A stretch of DNA of 64,000 nucleotides from Streptomyces sp. NBC_00659 (lineage in GTDB: Bacteria > Actinomycetota > Actinomycetes > Streptomycetales > Streptomycetaceae). Position numbers and translations under genes: made by a program. The notes below the pieces were generated by a model. It ran no database searches and was not told where the DNA came from. It saw only the letters and a list, made by a program, of their open reading frames with translations. Shown here piece after piece: positions 25,478 to 34,686 of this stretch (its first letter is position 1; each line of letters starts with the position of its first letter). The stretch is from positions 9,424,001-9,488,000 of the forward strand of contig NZ_CP109031.1 of NCBI RefSeq assembly GCF_036226925.1. The letters are read 5' to 3'.

Positions 25478-26529
25478 CCCGCCACCTTGAACCCGATGGC
25501 CAGGCTGCGCACCACTGGCTCACCCAGCACCAGCACGGCCTGTCCCATGCCCTCGACGAGTTCCTCGACACCGAGGCTGGCCTGCGCGAAATCCTCCTTC
25601 ACTCCGGCCACGACACCGCGACAGACAATCTCGACACCGTTCTTGACACAGAAGCAGGGCTTGCCGACATCCTCCCGATCCCCACCTCCGCAACGGACGG
25701 CACACGCGGCATGCCGCATCATCACACTGAACCGACGGAACTCCTGCGCACGCTCAGCTCCGCAGACCGCATGGCCCTGCGCAACGAACCCGATGTCAAA
25801 ACAGCCAGTCTCGCACTCGCCCAGGACCTCGACATCGCCCATGCCGGCATTCCCCGGGACCTCGACGTTGCTCGCATCCTCGCCATCGATCTCGCAAATG
25901 CCATCGTCCGCGACCTCGACCTCGTTCTCGTCCGCGACCTCGTTCTCGACCCCTCCTTCAAACCTGCCATGACCCGCGCCCGGGCCATTGCGATCGACCG
26001 CGCCCGCGTCCTCTCTATCGACCTTGCAAGGGACACAGACCGCGCCCGTGCCCTCGACCTCGCTGGCGCTATCAACCGTGCCCGCGAGCTCGATCGCCAC
26101 CGCGTCTATCACCTTGATCTTGAACGAGCCTTCGGCCGAGCCTGCGACCTCGACCGCGCCTTCGAGCGTGCCCGCGACCTTGAACTCGACCGCTACCTCG
26201 ACCTCAATCTCGACCTTGGCATCATCGTCGACATTCGAACCACCGAGGTTGGCCGTGCCATCGGCCTGGTACGCCGCTGCGGGCCCGTCATGCTCGACAA
26301 GGATTCGCTGTACGCGCTCTTGGATGACTTCACTACCACTGACCTCAGCACCGTCGACCTAACCGGGGTCGACCTCAGCGGTGTCCACTGGTCCGAACAC
26401 ACCACGCAGTGGCCGCCTGCCATCGACGTAGAAGACCTCAAGGTCAGGTCGGACGAATCCCCACCCGGCAGTGGTACCTGGATCGTCCGGTCCGGCACCG
26501 CCACCATCCGAGACCTCGCCGAACGGTGA
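25474..26529 (+). CDS. Arg/Asp/Leu repeat protein with pentapeptide-like tail, unknown function
   Basis: 351 aa from GTG 25474 (GTGA overlap with the sigma gene stop). Residues about 117-250 are degenerate repeats built on RDLD, DLDxARxLAxDL and RARxLDLxxA, alternating charged and aliphatic residues and predicted to be long amphipathic helices. Residues 295-315 carry pentapeptide-like units (DLSTVDLTGVDLSGVHW), followed by a WPPAIDVEDLKVRSDE segment and a final strand pair. The N-terminal 110 residues contain HLEPDGQAAHHWLTQHQ. I know no assigned function. The clean frame contrasts with the broken sigma gene. Confidence 0.7.
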   Translation: MTRHLEPDGQAAHHWLTQHQHGLSHALDEFLDTEAGLREILLHSGHDTATDNLDTVLDTEAGLADILPIPTSATDGTRGMPHHHTEPTELLRTLSSADRMALRNEPDVKTASLALAQDLDIAHAGIPRDLDVARILAIDLANAIVRDLDLVLVRDLVLDPSFKPAMTRARAIAIDRARVLSIDLARDTDRARALDLAGAINRARELDRHRVYHLDLERAFGRACDLDRAFERARDLELDRYLDLNLDLGIIVDIRTTEVGRAIGLVRRCGPVMLDKDSLYALLDDFTTTDLSTVDLTGVDLSGVHWSEHTTQWPPAIDVEDLKVRSDESPPGSGTWIVRSGTATIRDLAER

Positions 26530-27212
26530 GGCTGCTTCGTGTTATGCGGTACAGCCCGAGTAGCCTCGGCCCGCACTGGACGGCGTTCGGAGTGCGGCTG
26601 CCCCGCGAGGTTTTTCCCGTACGGGCGCGGGCGGTGTGGCGAGATAGAGGGCGCCGGGCGTTCTCAGGACCAGCATGGACGGGCGGCCGGTTCCGCAGTG
26701 GTGGAGGAGTATGCGCGTGAGCAGAATGCGTACGTCCGGGCCGCAGAGCGGCCCCCGGGTTCCCGTGCCGCTGCTGGCGGCGATCGCGCGGGGGCTGACC
26801 GCAGTGCCGTTGCGGTGCGCCTCGGCCCGGGCCAGCTTCTGCAGCACCGGCAAGAGGATCTGAACGACCTGATCGTCAAAGAGCTCTCGGCCGGGCGTGG
26901 CTGCCGCGCCGGTCAGTGCGTAGCGATCGCGGCGTCCCTCGACGGGCAGGGGGAACAAGCGGGTGCGGCTGGCCGGCCGGCGCCGTGCGGGTGGAGGTGC
27001 GGTTCGCGCGCCGCGGGCCGCGCTGATGCGGTTGTAGACCTCGGAGTACGGGCGCTGTTCGGCCGGAAGGATGTCGCAGGCGGTCAGGAACGTCACCAGA
27101 TGGTCGATGCTGGCCGGGAGGCGTTTGCGCTTGACGATCCGCCAGGCAGCGGTTTGCGGCCGGGGGTGAGGCGGCCGTCGCTCAGCGAGGGCGCCCCGGC
27201 CCGCTGGTAGGC
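26530..27212. other. No intact gene; possible HTH-protein remnant on the minus strand
   Basis: A minus-strand frame (27096 down to about 26900, open further upstream) reads RIVKRKRLPASIDHLVTFLTACDILP, similar to the N-terminus of Xre-type HTH regulators, then becomes Arg/Pro-rich. It lacks a start and the downstream part is unconvincing. Confidence 0.3.
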
Positions 27213-27654
27213 GGCGGCACTCGAGGTCACCACCGGCACAGTGATCGGCTCACTGCATCGCCGACACTGAACGGAGGAGTTCAAGAAGTTCCTGGTCAAG
27301 CTCGAGCGCGAGATCCCGCCGAACCTTGATGCCCATCTGGTGCTCGACAACTACGCCACCCACAAGACCCAGGCCATCAAGACCTGGCTGGTGGCCCACC
27401 CCCGCTTCCACCTGTACTTCACACCCACCGGATCGTCCTGGCTCAACCTGGTGGAACGCTGGTTCGCGGAACTGACGAACAAACGGATACGGCGAGGCGT
27501 TCACAAGAGCGTCCAGGCCCTGGAGAAGGACATCCGGACCTGGATCGCCGACTGGAACACCAACCCCAGGCCATACGTCTGGACGAAGACCGCAGACGAA
27601 ATCCTTGAACGCCTCGCCGGTTATCTGAAACGGATTCCTGACTTAGAAGACTAG
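27213..27654 (+). pseudogene. IS630 transposase fragment
   Basis: The last 145 codons of an IS630 transposase: ALEVTTGTVIGSLHRRH, then TGA where relatives have CGA, then TEEFKKFLVKLEREIPPNL, HLVLDNYATHKTQ (Asp), LNLVERWFAELTNKRI (Glu). A TAG at the left marks the break. The 5' two-thirds and left end are gone, so the element is dead. Confidence 0.82.
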
Positions 27655-27777
27655 TTTGTGAGGAGTTGGTGGGTGGTCACCTCGCTGAGCGGCCGGTCCT
27701 TCACTTCGGGCGGAAGGTGGTCGTAGGGGGGCGTCCACGCTCAATGCGCGGCCGGTGTCAGCCGCCAGGGTCAGCTT

Positions 27778-28202
27778 CAGCTGCCCTCACTCGTTGCCGG
27801 ACTGCCCGAGGAGCGCCTGCGGGACATCCTCCTGGTGTCGCTGAACGCGTTCTTTGAAGGCGAGTCGACCGGGGAGACCCTCAACGGCAAGGGAAGACCG
27901 ACATCCTCCTGCGTATCGGCGACCGCAACGTGATGGTCGGCGAGTGCAAAATCTGGGGCGGATCCGCAGCGTTCGCTCAGGCCATCGACCAGCTCCTGGA
28001 CTACCTCGGTGCGTACGACAGCCAGACGGTCATCCCGCTGTTCATCCGCGCGGCGGACCCGAGCAGCGCGACGGACAAGGCTGTCGAAACCGTGAAAAGG
28101 CATCCAGCCTACACCTCAGCCGGCTCGGGGGACGCGGTGAATCGGCAGTACGAGTTCGTCCTGGTTCACAGCGGCAGGGAGGTGACGCTCGCTGCCCCAT
28201 GA
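27778..28202 (+). pseudogene. Restriction-endonuclease-like (PD-(D/E)xK) fragment
   Basis: The first frame reads LPEERLRDILLVSLNAFFEG to LNGKG; a one-base loss near 27893 shifts to TDILLRIGDRNVMVGECKIW and on to the 28202 stop. TDILL ... GECKIW is the D-x(n)-ECK core of PD-(D/E)xK nucleases (Asp, Glu, Lys). QAIDQLLDYLGAYDSQTVIPL follows, as in predicted restriction-type nucleases. The N-terminal part is missing. A phage-defence or restriction relic is likely. Confidence 0.6.
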
Positions 28203-28791
28203 GCAGCAGCACGGTGGTGGCCATCGCGACGAGCAGCCCGATCGCGGTCGGTCAGCGCTTCAAGGGCCTCGAACATGTCGTTCATGCTGCCGCTTCGGAC
28301 CGCTCGATCAAGACGCCGTGACGTGGTACGCGGACAGCCCGCGTCGGGCCTACCGGCGAGGGGCAGGGCATCGTCAGGGCTGCTGAGCGTCGCTCCGTGG
28401 CGGCTCTCCCGTACTGGGAAGGGGGCCAAGAGCCTCGGCCATCCAGGATGGCGCAGACGTCAACGGGTCCTGGACCGCAGCTGTCGCATCCAGAGGTCCG
28501 GGTCGGATTCAAGTGCGGCCCCAATCGCGTCGGCGTCGATGTTCTCCCTTCACTAGGCAAGTGGGTTGTCGGGATGACACTTGTCAGGGCTTGGGTCAGT
28601 CGCTCGGGCTCGACGAGCTGCGGTGGGGAGGTTGGGTTGGTTCCACCCCAGGGTGAGCCTGAAACCCGCTACCAGATGACCTTGAAGCCCTGACGAGGAG
28701 GCCGCGCGACCTGGCCCGCCCCCACGTCCGGCTGTCATCGGTGTGATGCGAGAACTCGGCCTTCAGGTGATACGAACCGGATCACGAGACA
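28203..28791. other. No supported gene
   Basis: Only short frames. A minus-strand frame beginning MNDMFEALEALTDR (from 28290) could be a broken small membrane protein but shifts frame within 50 nt. Confidence 0.45.
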
Positions 28792-29733
28792 CTAGCCCTG
28801 CCGGTCCAGCCATTCTGAAATCACGCGGTTGGTTTCTTCGGGCATTTCCCCCTGGATCCAGTGACCGCAGTCCAGGCCGACCACTTCCACGTTGGGCACA
28901 AACTCTGCCAGTTTTTCGAACCTCGGGCCGAAGGGGTCCCGGTCGCCGTAGATCATGAGGGTGGGCTGCTTGATGATCGGGTCCGCGTCCGCCAGCTGGT
29001 GCCAGTTGCGGTCGAGGTTTCTGTACCAGTTGATGCCGCCGGTGAATCCCGACGTCTCGAACGCGGAGATGATGACGGCCAGGTCGCCCTCGGTCATGGC
29101 GGGCTCACCGAGCGGTGTTTCCGCCTTGGCGAGATTGATGAATGCCATGCCCGGCTCAGGGGGTGCGGGGGGCACGTTCTTCCGGTAGAGGTTGCGGATG
29201 AACTGGGAGGTGTTGGCATCGAACACGGCGTCCGCGACGCCCGGCTGCCGGTTGAAGTGGACGAAGTAGAAGTCGCCGCCGAGGAAGGTTTCCATGACCT
29301 CGATCCACGGCGTTTCTCCGCGTTCCATGTAAGGCAGGCTCAGGTTGATCAGCTTGTTCACCCGGTCGGGGTGCAACAGGGCCAGGCTCCAGACGGCGAA
29401 CGCACCCCAGTCGTGGCCGACGAAGGTGGCGTCCTCGTAGCCATAGTGGTCCAGCAACGCGACGAGGTCGCCTGTCAGGTGTTCGATGTCGTAGTCGGTC
29501 ACCTCGGTCGGGCGGGATGAGTTGCCGTAACCCCGCTGGTTCGGTGCGATGACGTGGTAGCCGGCTGCGGCGAGGACGGGCATCTGGCGACGCCAGGTGA
29601 TGGCGTGCTCCGGCCAACCGTGGCAGAGCACGATGGGCTTGCCCTTGTTTTCTCGGCCTGCTTCGAAGACTTCCAGCTCCACACCGTTGACCTGGATGAG
29701 GGTGAGCTCGGGAAATTCTGCTTGATTGATCAC
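28792..29733 (-). CDS. Epoxide hydrolase-type alpha/beta hydrolase
   Basis: 313 aa. Nucleophile elbow GHDWGA gives Asp108, HGWPE (39-43) is the oxyanion segment, Asp266 in GDRDPFG and His291 in CGHWIQGE complete the triad. Cap-domain Tyr/Trp residues (INWYRNLDRNW) match soluble epoxide hydrolases, which open epoxides by water. No signal peptide. The divergent WYL regulator 115 nt away probably controls it. The dehalogenase branch is a less likely alternative, as the catalytic HDWGA and cap Tyr fit hydrolases. Confidence 0.85.
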   Translation of the reverse strand: MINQAEFPELTLIQVNGVELEVFEAGRENKGKPIVLCHGWPEHAITWRRQMPVLAAAGYHVIAPNQRGYGNSSRPTEVTDYDIEHLTGDLVALLDHYGYEDATFVGHDWGAFAVWSLALLHPDRVNKLINLSLPYMERGETPWIEVMETFLGGDFYFVHFNRQPGVADAVFDANTSQFIRNLYRKNVPPAPPEPGMAFINLAKAETPLGEPAMTEGDLAVIISAFETSGFTGGINWYRNLDRNWHQLADADPIIKQPTLMIYGDRDPFGPRFEKLAEFVPNVEVVGLDCGHWIQGEMPEETNRVISEWLDRQG

Positions 29734-29776
29734 TGCATTTCCTCTCTGGGGCGTTCGCTGGCGGTCGACCTCCTCG

Positions 29777-29820
29777 ATGAGGTCATGTCGCCAGCTTGCT
29801 GCCCAAACCGGTCACCTCAT
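29777..29820. promoter_or_regulatory. Candidate operator between the hydrolase and its regulator
   Basis: Inverted heptamers ATGAGGT (29777-29783) and ACCTCAT (29814-29820) lie in the divergent promoter region. Proposed from position only. Confidence 0.35.
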
Positions 29821-29848
29821 GGCCGGTTTTTATGAGAGTTTTGTCTGT

Positions 29849-30829
29849 ATGCGATCCGATCGGCTGGTGGCCATACTCCTCTTGCTCCAACGGCGCGAGC
29901 AGGTGACAGCCGCGGAGGTCTCCCGAGAGCTGGACGTCTCCGAGCGCACCGCCCGCCGTGACCTCGACGCCCTGGCCATGGCCGGGGTGCCCGTGTACTC
30001 CGTGCAGGGCCGAGGCGGCGGCTGGCGCCTGGTGGGCGGCGCTCGTACCGACCTGTCCGGGTTGACCGCCAGTGAGGCACGCGCCCTGTTCCTGGCTGTC
30101 GGTCCGGCCTCTGATGCGACGCCGGCGATGAAAGCAGCTCTGCGCAAGCTCGTCCATGCTCTACCGAAGCCCTTCCAGGTGCAGGCCGAGGCAGCAGCGT
30201 CGTCGCTGGTCGTAGACCCGCAGCGATGGGGGGCGAGCCGGATCGAGCACCGGCCGCCTCGCTTCCTCGACGAACTCCAGGACGCGGTGATCCGCGGCGT
30301 CCAGGTATCGCTCGGCTACGTCGACAGCAAAGGCGTCGAAACCCGGAGAACCGTCCACCCGCTGGGCATCGTCGCCAAAGGTCCTGTGTGGTACCTCGTC
30401 TCCAACACCGAGACCGGCCGACGGGTCTTCCGGATCGACCGCGTGTCGTCCGCCGACCCGACCGGCGACCCTGTGCACCGCCCCGGGGACTTTGACCTTG
30501 CCGAGAGCTGGAATGAGATCGCCAAAGAGGTCGATCGCAAACGAACGCCGCTGGAGGTCCAGGCGGTATGCACACCCGACGGGATAGGCATACTCCGGAT
30601 GGCGCTCGGCGAACGGCTCGACGTGGGAGGTTCCACGAGCGATGGCCGCATCGAGGTCGTGATCCGCGGCCCCAACGAGTACATCCTCGCCGGCGAGCTC
30701 TCCGGGCTGGTCGAATGGGTCGAGGTGACCGGCCCTCCGGGTGTCCGAGACCGCCTGGCCTCGATCGGCAACGCCCTCGTCGAGCGATACGGCCGGCCGC
30801 GCACCAGCGGAGACCTTCACCCGTCTTGA
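29849..30829 (+). CDS. WYL-domain transcriptional regulator (DeoR-type HTH)
   Basis: 326 aa from ATG 29849; longer frames from 29726 start inside the promoter. An N-terminal HTH (residues 1-60: VTAAEVSRELDVSERTARRDL, GVPVYSVQGRGGGWRLV) is followed by a WYL ligand-binding domain (about 140-225, GPVWYLVSNTETGRRVFRIDRV) and a C-terminal WCX-type region. Such proteins bind small ligands or nucleic acids and usually regulate neighbours. Divergent from the epoxide hydrolase, so likely its regulator. Confidence 0.87.
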   Translation: MRSDRLVAILLLLQRREQVTAAEVSRELDVSERTARRDLDALAMAGVPVYSVQGRGGGWRLVGGARTDLSGLTASEARALFLAVGPASDATPAMKAALRKLVHALPKPFQVQAEAAASSLVVDPQRWGASRIEHRPPRFLDELQDAVIRGVQVSLGYVDSKGVETRRTVHPLGIVAKGPVWYLVSNTETGRRVFRIDRVSSADPTGDPVHRPGDFDLAESWNEIAKEVDRKRTPLEVQAVCTPDGIGILRMALGERLDVGGSTSDGRIEVVIRGPNEYILAGELSGLVEWVEVTGPPGVRDRLASIGNALVERYGRPRTSGDLHPS

Positions 30830-31178
30830 AGCGGACGAGGCAGGGCTTCGAGGACAGTTCCGCTCAATAGCGTGGGTTTGTTCGTTCCGGCAGTCGCCTG
30901 GTCACGAGTCGGCGGGTCTGCCGGCCTGGCTTGCTGTGGGTGGACCGTCTCGTGCCGGGCCAGCATCGCCACGCACTCGGCGAGCTTCCGGGGTCGAGGT
31001 CGCGACGGGCGGTGCAGGCTGTGGTGGCGGCTGGCGCCTCGTGGGCGGCGGTGTCGATCACGGGCCGTGGGCCATGGGCGGCTAAGGCCAGCCGAGGGGT
31101 TCCCGGAGCGGCAGGTCCCGCGCTGGACGGCCGAGCTGGAGGGCTACGCGATCGCGCTCGGCCTGTTGCAGCGGGCCC
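30830..31178. other. No intact gene
   Basis: Plus-strand segments near 31090-31207 read RWTAELEGYAIALGLLQRAL and may be the end of an unidentified gene, but no start or continuous frame exists. Confidence 0.4.
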
Positions 31179-31742
31179 TCAGGTTCCAGGTCGCCGGAAC
31201 GGCTTGAGCCGCACCCCCTCCAGGCTGTCGGCGATCAGCTGGTCCAACCGCCGCTCTCGAGTCTCGTCCCGCTTGGCACTGATCACATGGTGGATGGCCG
31301 ACTTGCGGTAGGACGGCGCCTGCCCGCTGAACCACTCCCACGCCCGCGGTTCTGCCTGGAAGCGAGCCAGCTGCGCCGCCTCGAACTCCCAGACCGGCTT
31401 CTCCTCGCGGTCCCGGTCACGGGCTTCGAACACCGCGATGCCGGCCGGCCGCATGAGCCCCTGCGCGGTCAGCTCCTCGATCTTGCGGAGGTTGACCAGG
31501 CTCCAGTTGCTGCGCGGCCTGCGCGGGGTGAACCGGATCGTCCAGGAGAAGTCGTCGATCGGGCTCTGCCGGCCGTCGATCCAGCCGTAGCACAGGGCCT
31601 GGTCGACCGCCTCCGACCAGCTCAGCGTGGGCTTGCCCGTTCCCTTCTTCCACATGCCCACCCGGCATTCGGAGGCAGTCGCGTGGTGCTCCTCCAGCCA
31701 GTCCCGGAACTCCTCAGGACTTGAGAAGAAGGTTGGCTCCAT
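31179..31742 (-). CDS. YdeI/OmpD-associated family protein
   Basis: 187 aa from ATG 31742 (GGGAG 8 nt upstream); the longer frame adds an unlikely leader. Family landmarks: FFSSPEEFRDWLEEHH, LSWSEAVDQALCYGWIDGR, FTPRRPRSNWSLVN, and WFSGQAPSYRKSAIHHVISA. YdeI-like proteins are small cytosolic proteins reported in stress and cationic peptide tolerance; the actinobacterial members are uncharacterised. Frame intact. Confidence 0.82.
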   Translation of the reverse strand: MEPTFFSSPEEFRDWLEEHHATASECRVGMWKKGTGKPTLSWSEAVDQALCYGWIDGRQSPIDDFSWTIRFTPRRPRSNWSLVNLRKIEELTAQGLMRPAGIAVFEARDRDREEKPVWEFEAAQLARFQAEPRAWEWFSGQAPSYRKSAIHHVISAKRDETRERRLDQLIADSLEGVRLKPFRRPGT

Positions 31743-31954
31743 GCGCGGTGCTCCCGTCGGTCGTCTCGTCGGTTCCATTGAACCTGTCGGGTACGACAAT
31801 CCGAGAGTTTCACCGCGTCGCCCGGGATCTGCGCCGGGGTGTCATCACCATGACGGGCAGGCAGCCACAGGAGCCGAGCGGGGACGGATCGGCCGCAGGC
31901 CCCTCGTTCGAGGGAGCGGAAGAGGCGCGGGCCTCGCCAACGCGAGTGGACAGC

Positions 31955-32206
31955 TCAGCTCAAAGTGCGCTGACGATATCTTCCTCGTCCTCCGGGATCG
32001 GCGCGTTCGGATCGCGAGACGGGCTGTTGATCAACTTCGCCGAATTGTTCTTCGACGCCGCCTCGACACGCATCGTCTCCTAGGCCAGAGCCCGGGCCGC
32101 TGGAGCGGACCTGGTACCGCTCACGCACCCACGACCGGTACTGCTCGACCGTCCGACCCGACGCGTACGCCGACATCGCGCCCCCCGGCAGCTCCACCGC
32201 CGCCAT
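31955..32206 (-). CDS. Small hypothetical protein, frame uncertain
   Basis: The first 35 codons (MSAYASGRTVEQYRSWVRER, ATG near 32176) look like real coding sequence. After about 32090 a different minus frame reads MRVEAASKNNSAKLINSPSR to an acidic end DEEDIVSAL-stop, which looks more protein-like than the frame of the first part. A one-base shift near 32090 is possible. Not recognised. Confidence 0.35.
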   Translation of the reverse strand: MAAVELPGGAMSAYASGRTVEQYRSWVRERYQVRSSGPGSGLGDDACRGGVEEQFGEVDQQPVSRSERADPGGRGRYRQRTLS

Positions 32207-32220
32207 AGCCCTAGCTCTCG

Positions 32221-32604
32221 TCAGCTGTCGGATCTGGCCCGGCCAGGCAGCCGTGTAACCTGCTGGGCCGCGGCGAGTTCCTCGCGCGCCTGCTCCAGTT
32301 CTAGCGACAGCTCTGCAGCGGCCCGTACCAGGGCACGGACTCGTTCCCGCTCCGTGGCGAGGTCCGTCTTGGTCTTCGCCAGGGCTTCTCGGAGCCCGGC
32401 ATTGTCCTCGGCCATGTTCTGCACGACCTGCGGAGTGAATTTCCGGGCCCGGGCCCGCGCTCGGAAGTCATCTACGAGGTCCTTGTGATCTCCATAGACG
32501 ACGTCTCGCCGCAGCCCGCTACCGGCGGGCAGACGACGTAGAGACTGTGGCGCGACCGCAGGGGTGGTGTGATCAGAAGTCCGAGATCCCCGGGTCGTCC
32601 GCAC
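32221..32604 (-). CDS. Coiled-coil protein, possibly DUF6262/TnpC-like
   Basis: 127 aa. Residues 40-120 are a basic helix then a long heptad coiled coil (ALAKTKTDLATERERVRALV ... LSLELEQAREELAAAQQ). The layout resembles the C-terminal part of DUF6262 (TnpC-type) accessory proteins of Tn554-like recombinase loci, but no recombinase genes are nearby. The start is uncertain and overlaps the next gene by 30 nt. Confidence 0.45.
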   Translation of the reverse strand: MRTTRGSRTSDHTTPAVAPQSLRRLPAGSGLRRDVVYGDHKDLVDDFRARARARKFTPQVVQNMAEDNAGLREALAKTKTDLATERERVRALVRAAAELSLELEQAREELAAAQQVTRLPGRARSDS

Positions 32605-33106
32605 TCGGAGCCGGCCACTGTGGACCGGGCCAGGCGGGTGGGGCCGGCCTCGGGCGCTGTGTGCGGATGCGGCGCGCGTGCTCCACCGTCACCGCCACCG
32701 GGACACCGGCCAGGAGGAGGGAGAGCCCCACCGGGAGCACCCCCGTCCACAGCGTCGGTGAGACGTACGCGGTGCCGGACGTGCCGTCCACCAACCACGC
32801 ACGGACCGGTTGCGAGCGGATGTCGCCCTCGACGGTGACGTCAAACGACGAGTTGCCGTCGTCTGAGGTGAAAGTGCCCGAGCAGGACGTCGACGTTCCC
32901 GCGTTGGCGACGGTGTTGTCGTACGTCCGGCAGCGGGCTTCGGTCACGGTCCCGGGCTCGCCCCACAGCGCTGCCCGCAGCTCCCCGGTGAAGTTCGTCA
33001 GCACGACGTAGGCCAGAAGCAGCCCGACCAGGCAGGCCAGCGCCAGCCACCACACGGGTCCGTCCTGCTCCGGTTGCCCGTCCAGAACGTCCCCACCCTC
33101 GCTCAT
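32573..33106 (-). CDS. Two-helix membrane protein, unknown function
   Basis: 177 aa from ATG 33106 (GGTGGGGG upstream). Helix 1 VWWLALACLVGLLLAYVVL, an external domain of about 85 residues with two Cys (RCRTY, TSCSGTF), helix 2 VLPVGLSLLLAGVPVAVTV, then a basic Pro-rich cytoplasmic tail. This architecture is common in Streptomyces and uncharacterised. Confidence 0.7.
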   Translation of the reverse strand: MSEGGDVLDGQPEQDGPVWWLALACLVGLLLAYVVLTNFTGELRAALWGEPGTVTEARCRTYDNTVANAGTSTSCSGTFTSDDGNSSFDVTVEGDIRSQPVRAWLVDGTSGTAYVSPTLWTGVLPVGLSLLLAGVPVAVTVEHARRIRTQRPRPAPPAWPGPQWPAPSADDPGISDF

Positions 33107-33461
33107 CCCCCACCCCCCGGGTCGCCGACGGACCTCCATGGTGACCGCTCCGGAGCACCCGCGGAAGCCCATGCTGGTGGGGAGGTGAGGAAGTGCGAGG
33201 CCGTGGAGCGGTTCTCGTGCGGCCAGTACCAGGCGAAGGCGGCACCGGGAGGGCGGTCCCATCGGCCACAAGGGCCCCGGCCGAAGCACCGGGCCGGATC
33301 GGCGTCCGGACGGCTCCCCAGCGGAGGCCATCGTCCTTACCCGGCGGTCATCAGCCGGGAGTGGGCCGGGTATCTGGCCGAGTACCTGCACGCGCCGGTG
33401 GGTGACGTCCTTCACCATCTGGGGCGGGGTTTCCAGGGGTGAGGGGCCGGATGCCGGTCAA
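33107..33461. other. No supported gene
   Basis: A plus-strand frame ends YLAEYLHAPVGDVLHHLGRG near 33430, but it is Arg/Pro-rich and lacks a credible start. Confidence 0.4.
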
Positions 33462-33863
33462 CTATTCGTCTCCGTCCTCGTCTGATGCTCTCTGGCTCGG
33501 AGTGACAATGAGAGAGCGCGTGATCGTTCCGTTGCCGTTGTCGCGGTGGGGCTTCTCCTCCTGAACTTTGAAGCTGCCCCGGATCGCGCCCTTTACCTGA
33601 AGCGTGTCGGCGCTGGTGCCGCCCAGGAATACCCGCACCGTTCCCGTGCCAGGGGGCCGCAGGTGCACGGATGCGGTGAACACGTGGGGGCTGACTTGGA
33701 GGACCCATTTCCAGTCGTCGGGAAGCCCTTGAGCGGCCCGCGCGCCAGGCCACGGCGGCATGTACGCCATGAACGGGTCGAGTGCCTTGATGACCGCGCG
33801 GAAAGCCTCCTCGCTGCCGTCGAGAAGCTGCACAGCGACGAGACGGGGGTTGGCTGTTTCCAT
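33462..33863 (-). CDS. Hypothetical small soluble protein
   Basis: 133 aa from ATG 33863 with GGAG upstream. METANPRLVAVQLLDGSEEA leads into mixed sheet (VFTASVHLRPPGTGTVRVFL). No signal or membrane helix. Not recognised. It lies with several other small minus-strand genes of the kind found in integrative elements and plasmids. Confidence 0.55.
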   Translation of the reverse strand: METANPRLVAVQLLDGSEEAFRAVIKALDPFMAYMPPWPGARAAQGLPDDWKWVLQVSPHVFTASVHLRPPGTGTVRVFLGGTSADTLQVKGAIRGSFKVQEEKPHRDNGNGTITRSLIVTPSQRASDEDGDE

Positions 33864-33958
33864 GAGGCGGCGCTCCGATCGTGAGGTGGCTCCGCTCTCA
33901 CAGTGGACGCAGCCGGGACGGGGCGCGCGGCGGGTTGATCTCTTCGCGTGCAGTCCGG

Positions 33959-34132
33959 TTATGCGGTGTACCCGGGGCGGAGGCCGAGGCGAACGCGCCT
34001 GCGGCGGTTCGTGGGCGGCCACCAGAAGGGTTCGAGGGTCAGGCGACCAGCATTGTCGCGCCACTCGTACTCGCGGCCGAACAGAACGGTGACGCGGCCG
34101 TGGTCACGGCCGGGCGTCACCGCTCGCCCCAT
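33959..34132 (-). CDS. Small basic protein (57 aa)
   Basis: ATG 34132 overlaps the end of the upstream gene. The sequence VTVLFGREYEWRDNAGRLTL and a basic C-terminus look like coding sequence. Unknown function. Confidence 0.45.
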   Translation of the reverse strand: MGRAVTPGRDHGRVTVLFGREYEWRDNAGRLTLEPFWWPPTNRRRRVRLGLRPGYTA

Positions 34133-34496
34133 GGGCGAACCGAGCGCATGCCCTTGGTGGCCGCGAGGATGCGGCAGTGCGGGTCCTGGTGGCGGGTCGG
34201 CAGGACCCGCATCCGGTGCACGCTTGGCGCGAGGCGGGTCGCGATGGCCACCAGGACTTCGAGGTAGGTGGGCCGTGCGTCGCGGCGCAGCGCCCGCCCC
34301 AGGTAGAAGCCCTCTTCGTACGCGGCCGTAGTGGGGTAGGCGTAGCGGCGGGGGCTGCCTCACGCTCCGCGAGTTCCTCGGTGGTGTCCGAGCGCCGGCT
34401 GTCGGTGTGCACCCGGTCGTAGCCCCACGGGGCGCAGCAGTCCACGCCGTGCAGGCGGCAGCCGTCGAGCGGCGGGACGGCGACGTACAGGGTCAC
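34117..34496 (-). pseudogene. Frameshifted hypothetical gene
   Basis: From ATG 34496 the frame reads MTLYVAVPPLDGCRLHGVDC to TEELAERE; after a probable one-G loss near 34360 another frame continues GSPRRYAYPTTAAYEEGFYL, LEVLVAIATRLAPSVHRMRV and RILAATKGMRSVRPWGER-stop at 34117. The two parts make one 125-aa protein of mobile-element type. Either a mutation or a sequencing indel. Confidence 0.55.
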
Positions 34497-34686
34497 GGAC
34501 GGCCTCCCAGCTCTGACAGTTACGGGTGGAGGAGCGCGCCCGCCGGGACCCGGTGCCCTGACCTCCGCTAGGCAGATTTCAGCCCGGCGGCGCGCTCCGT
34601 CACCACATAGACGAGGTGGGAGGCGCAGGCGTTACAGGTTGCGCGCCCCCTACTCTTCGCAGCACAGCAACGAGCCAGGGGGCGGC
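34497..34686. other. Intergenic
   Basis: Divergent promoter region between the frameshifted gene and the membrane gene at 34687. Confidence 0.4.

Noticed and set aside
28166-28429. Minus-strand ORF beginning near MNDMFEALEALTDR.
   Set aside because: It changes frame within 50 nt and has no recognisable domain; could be a broken small protein, but evidence is insufficient.
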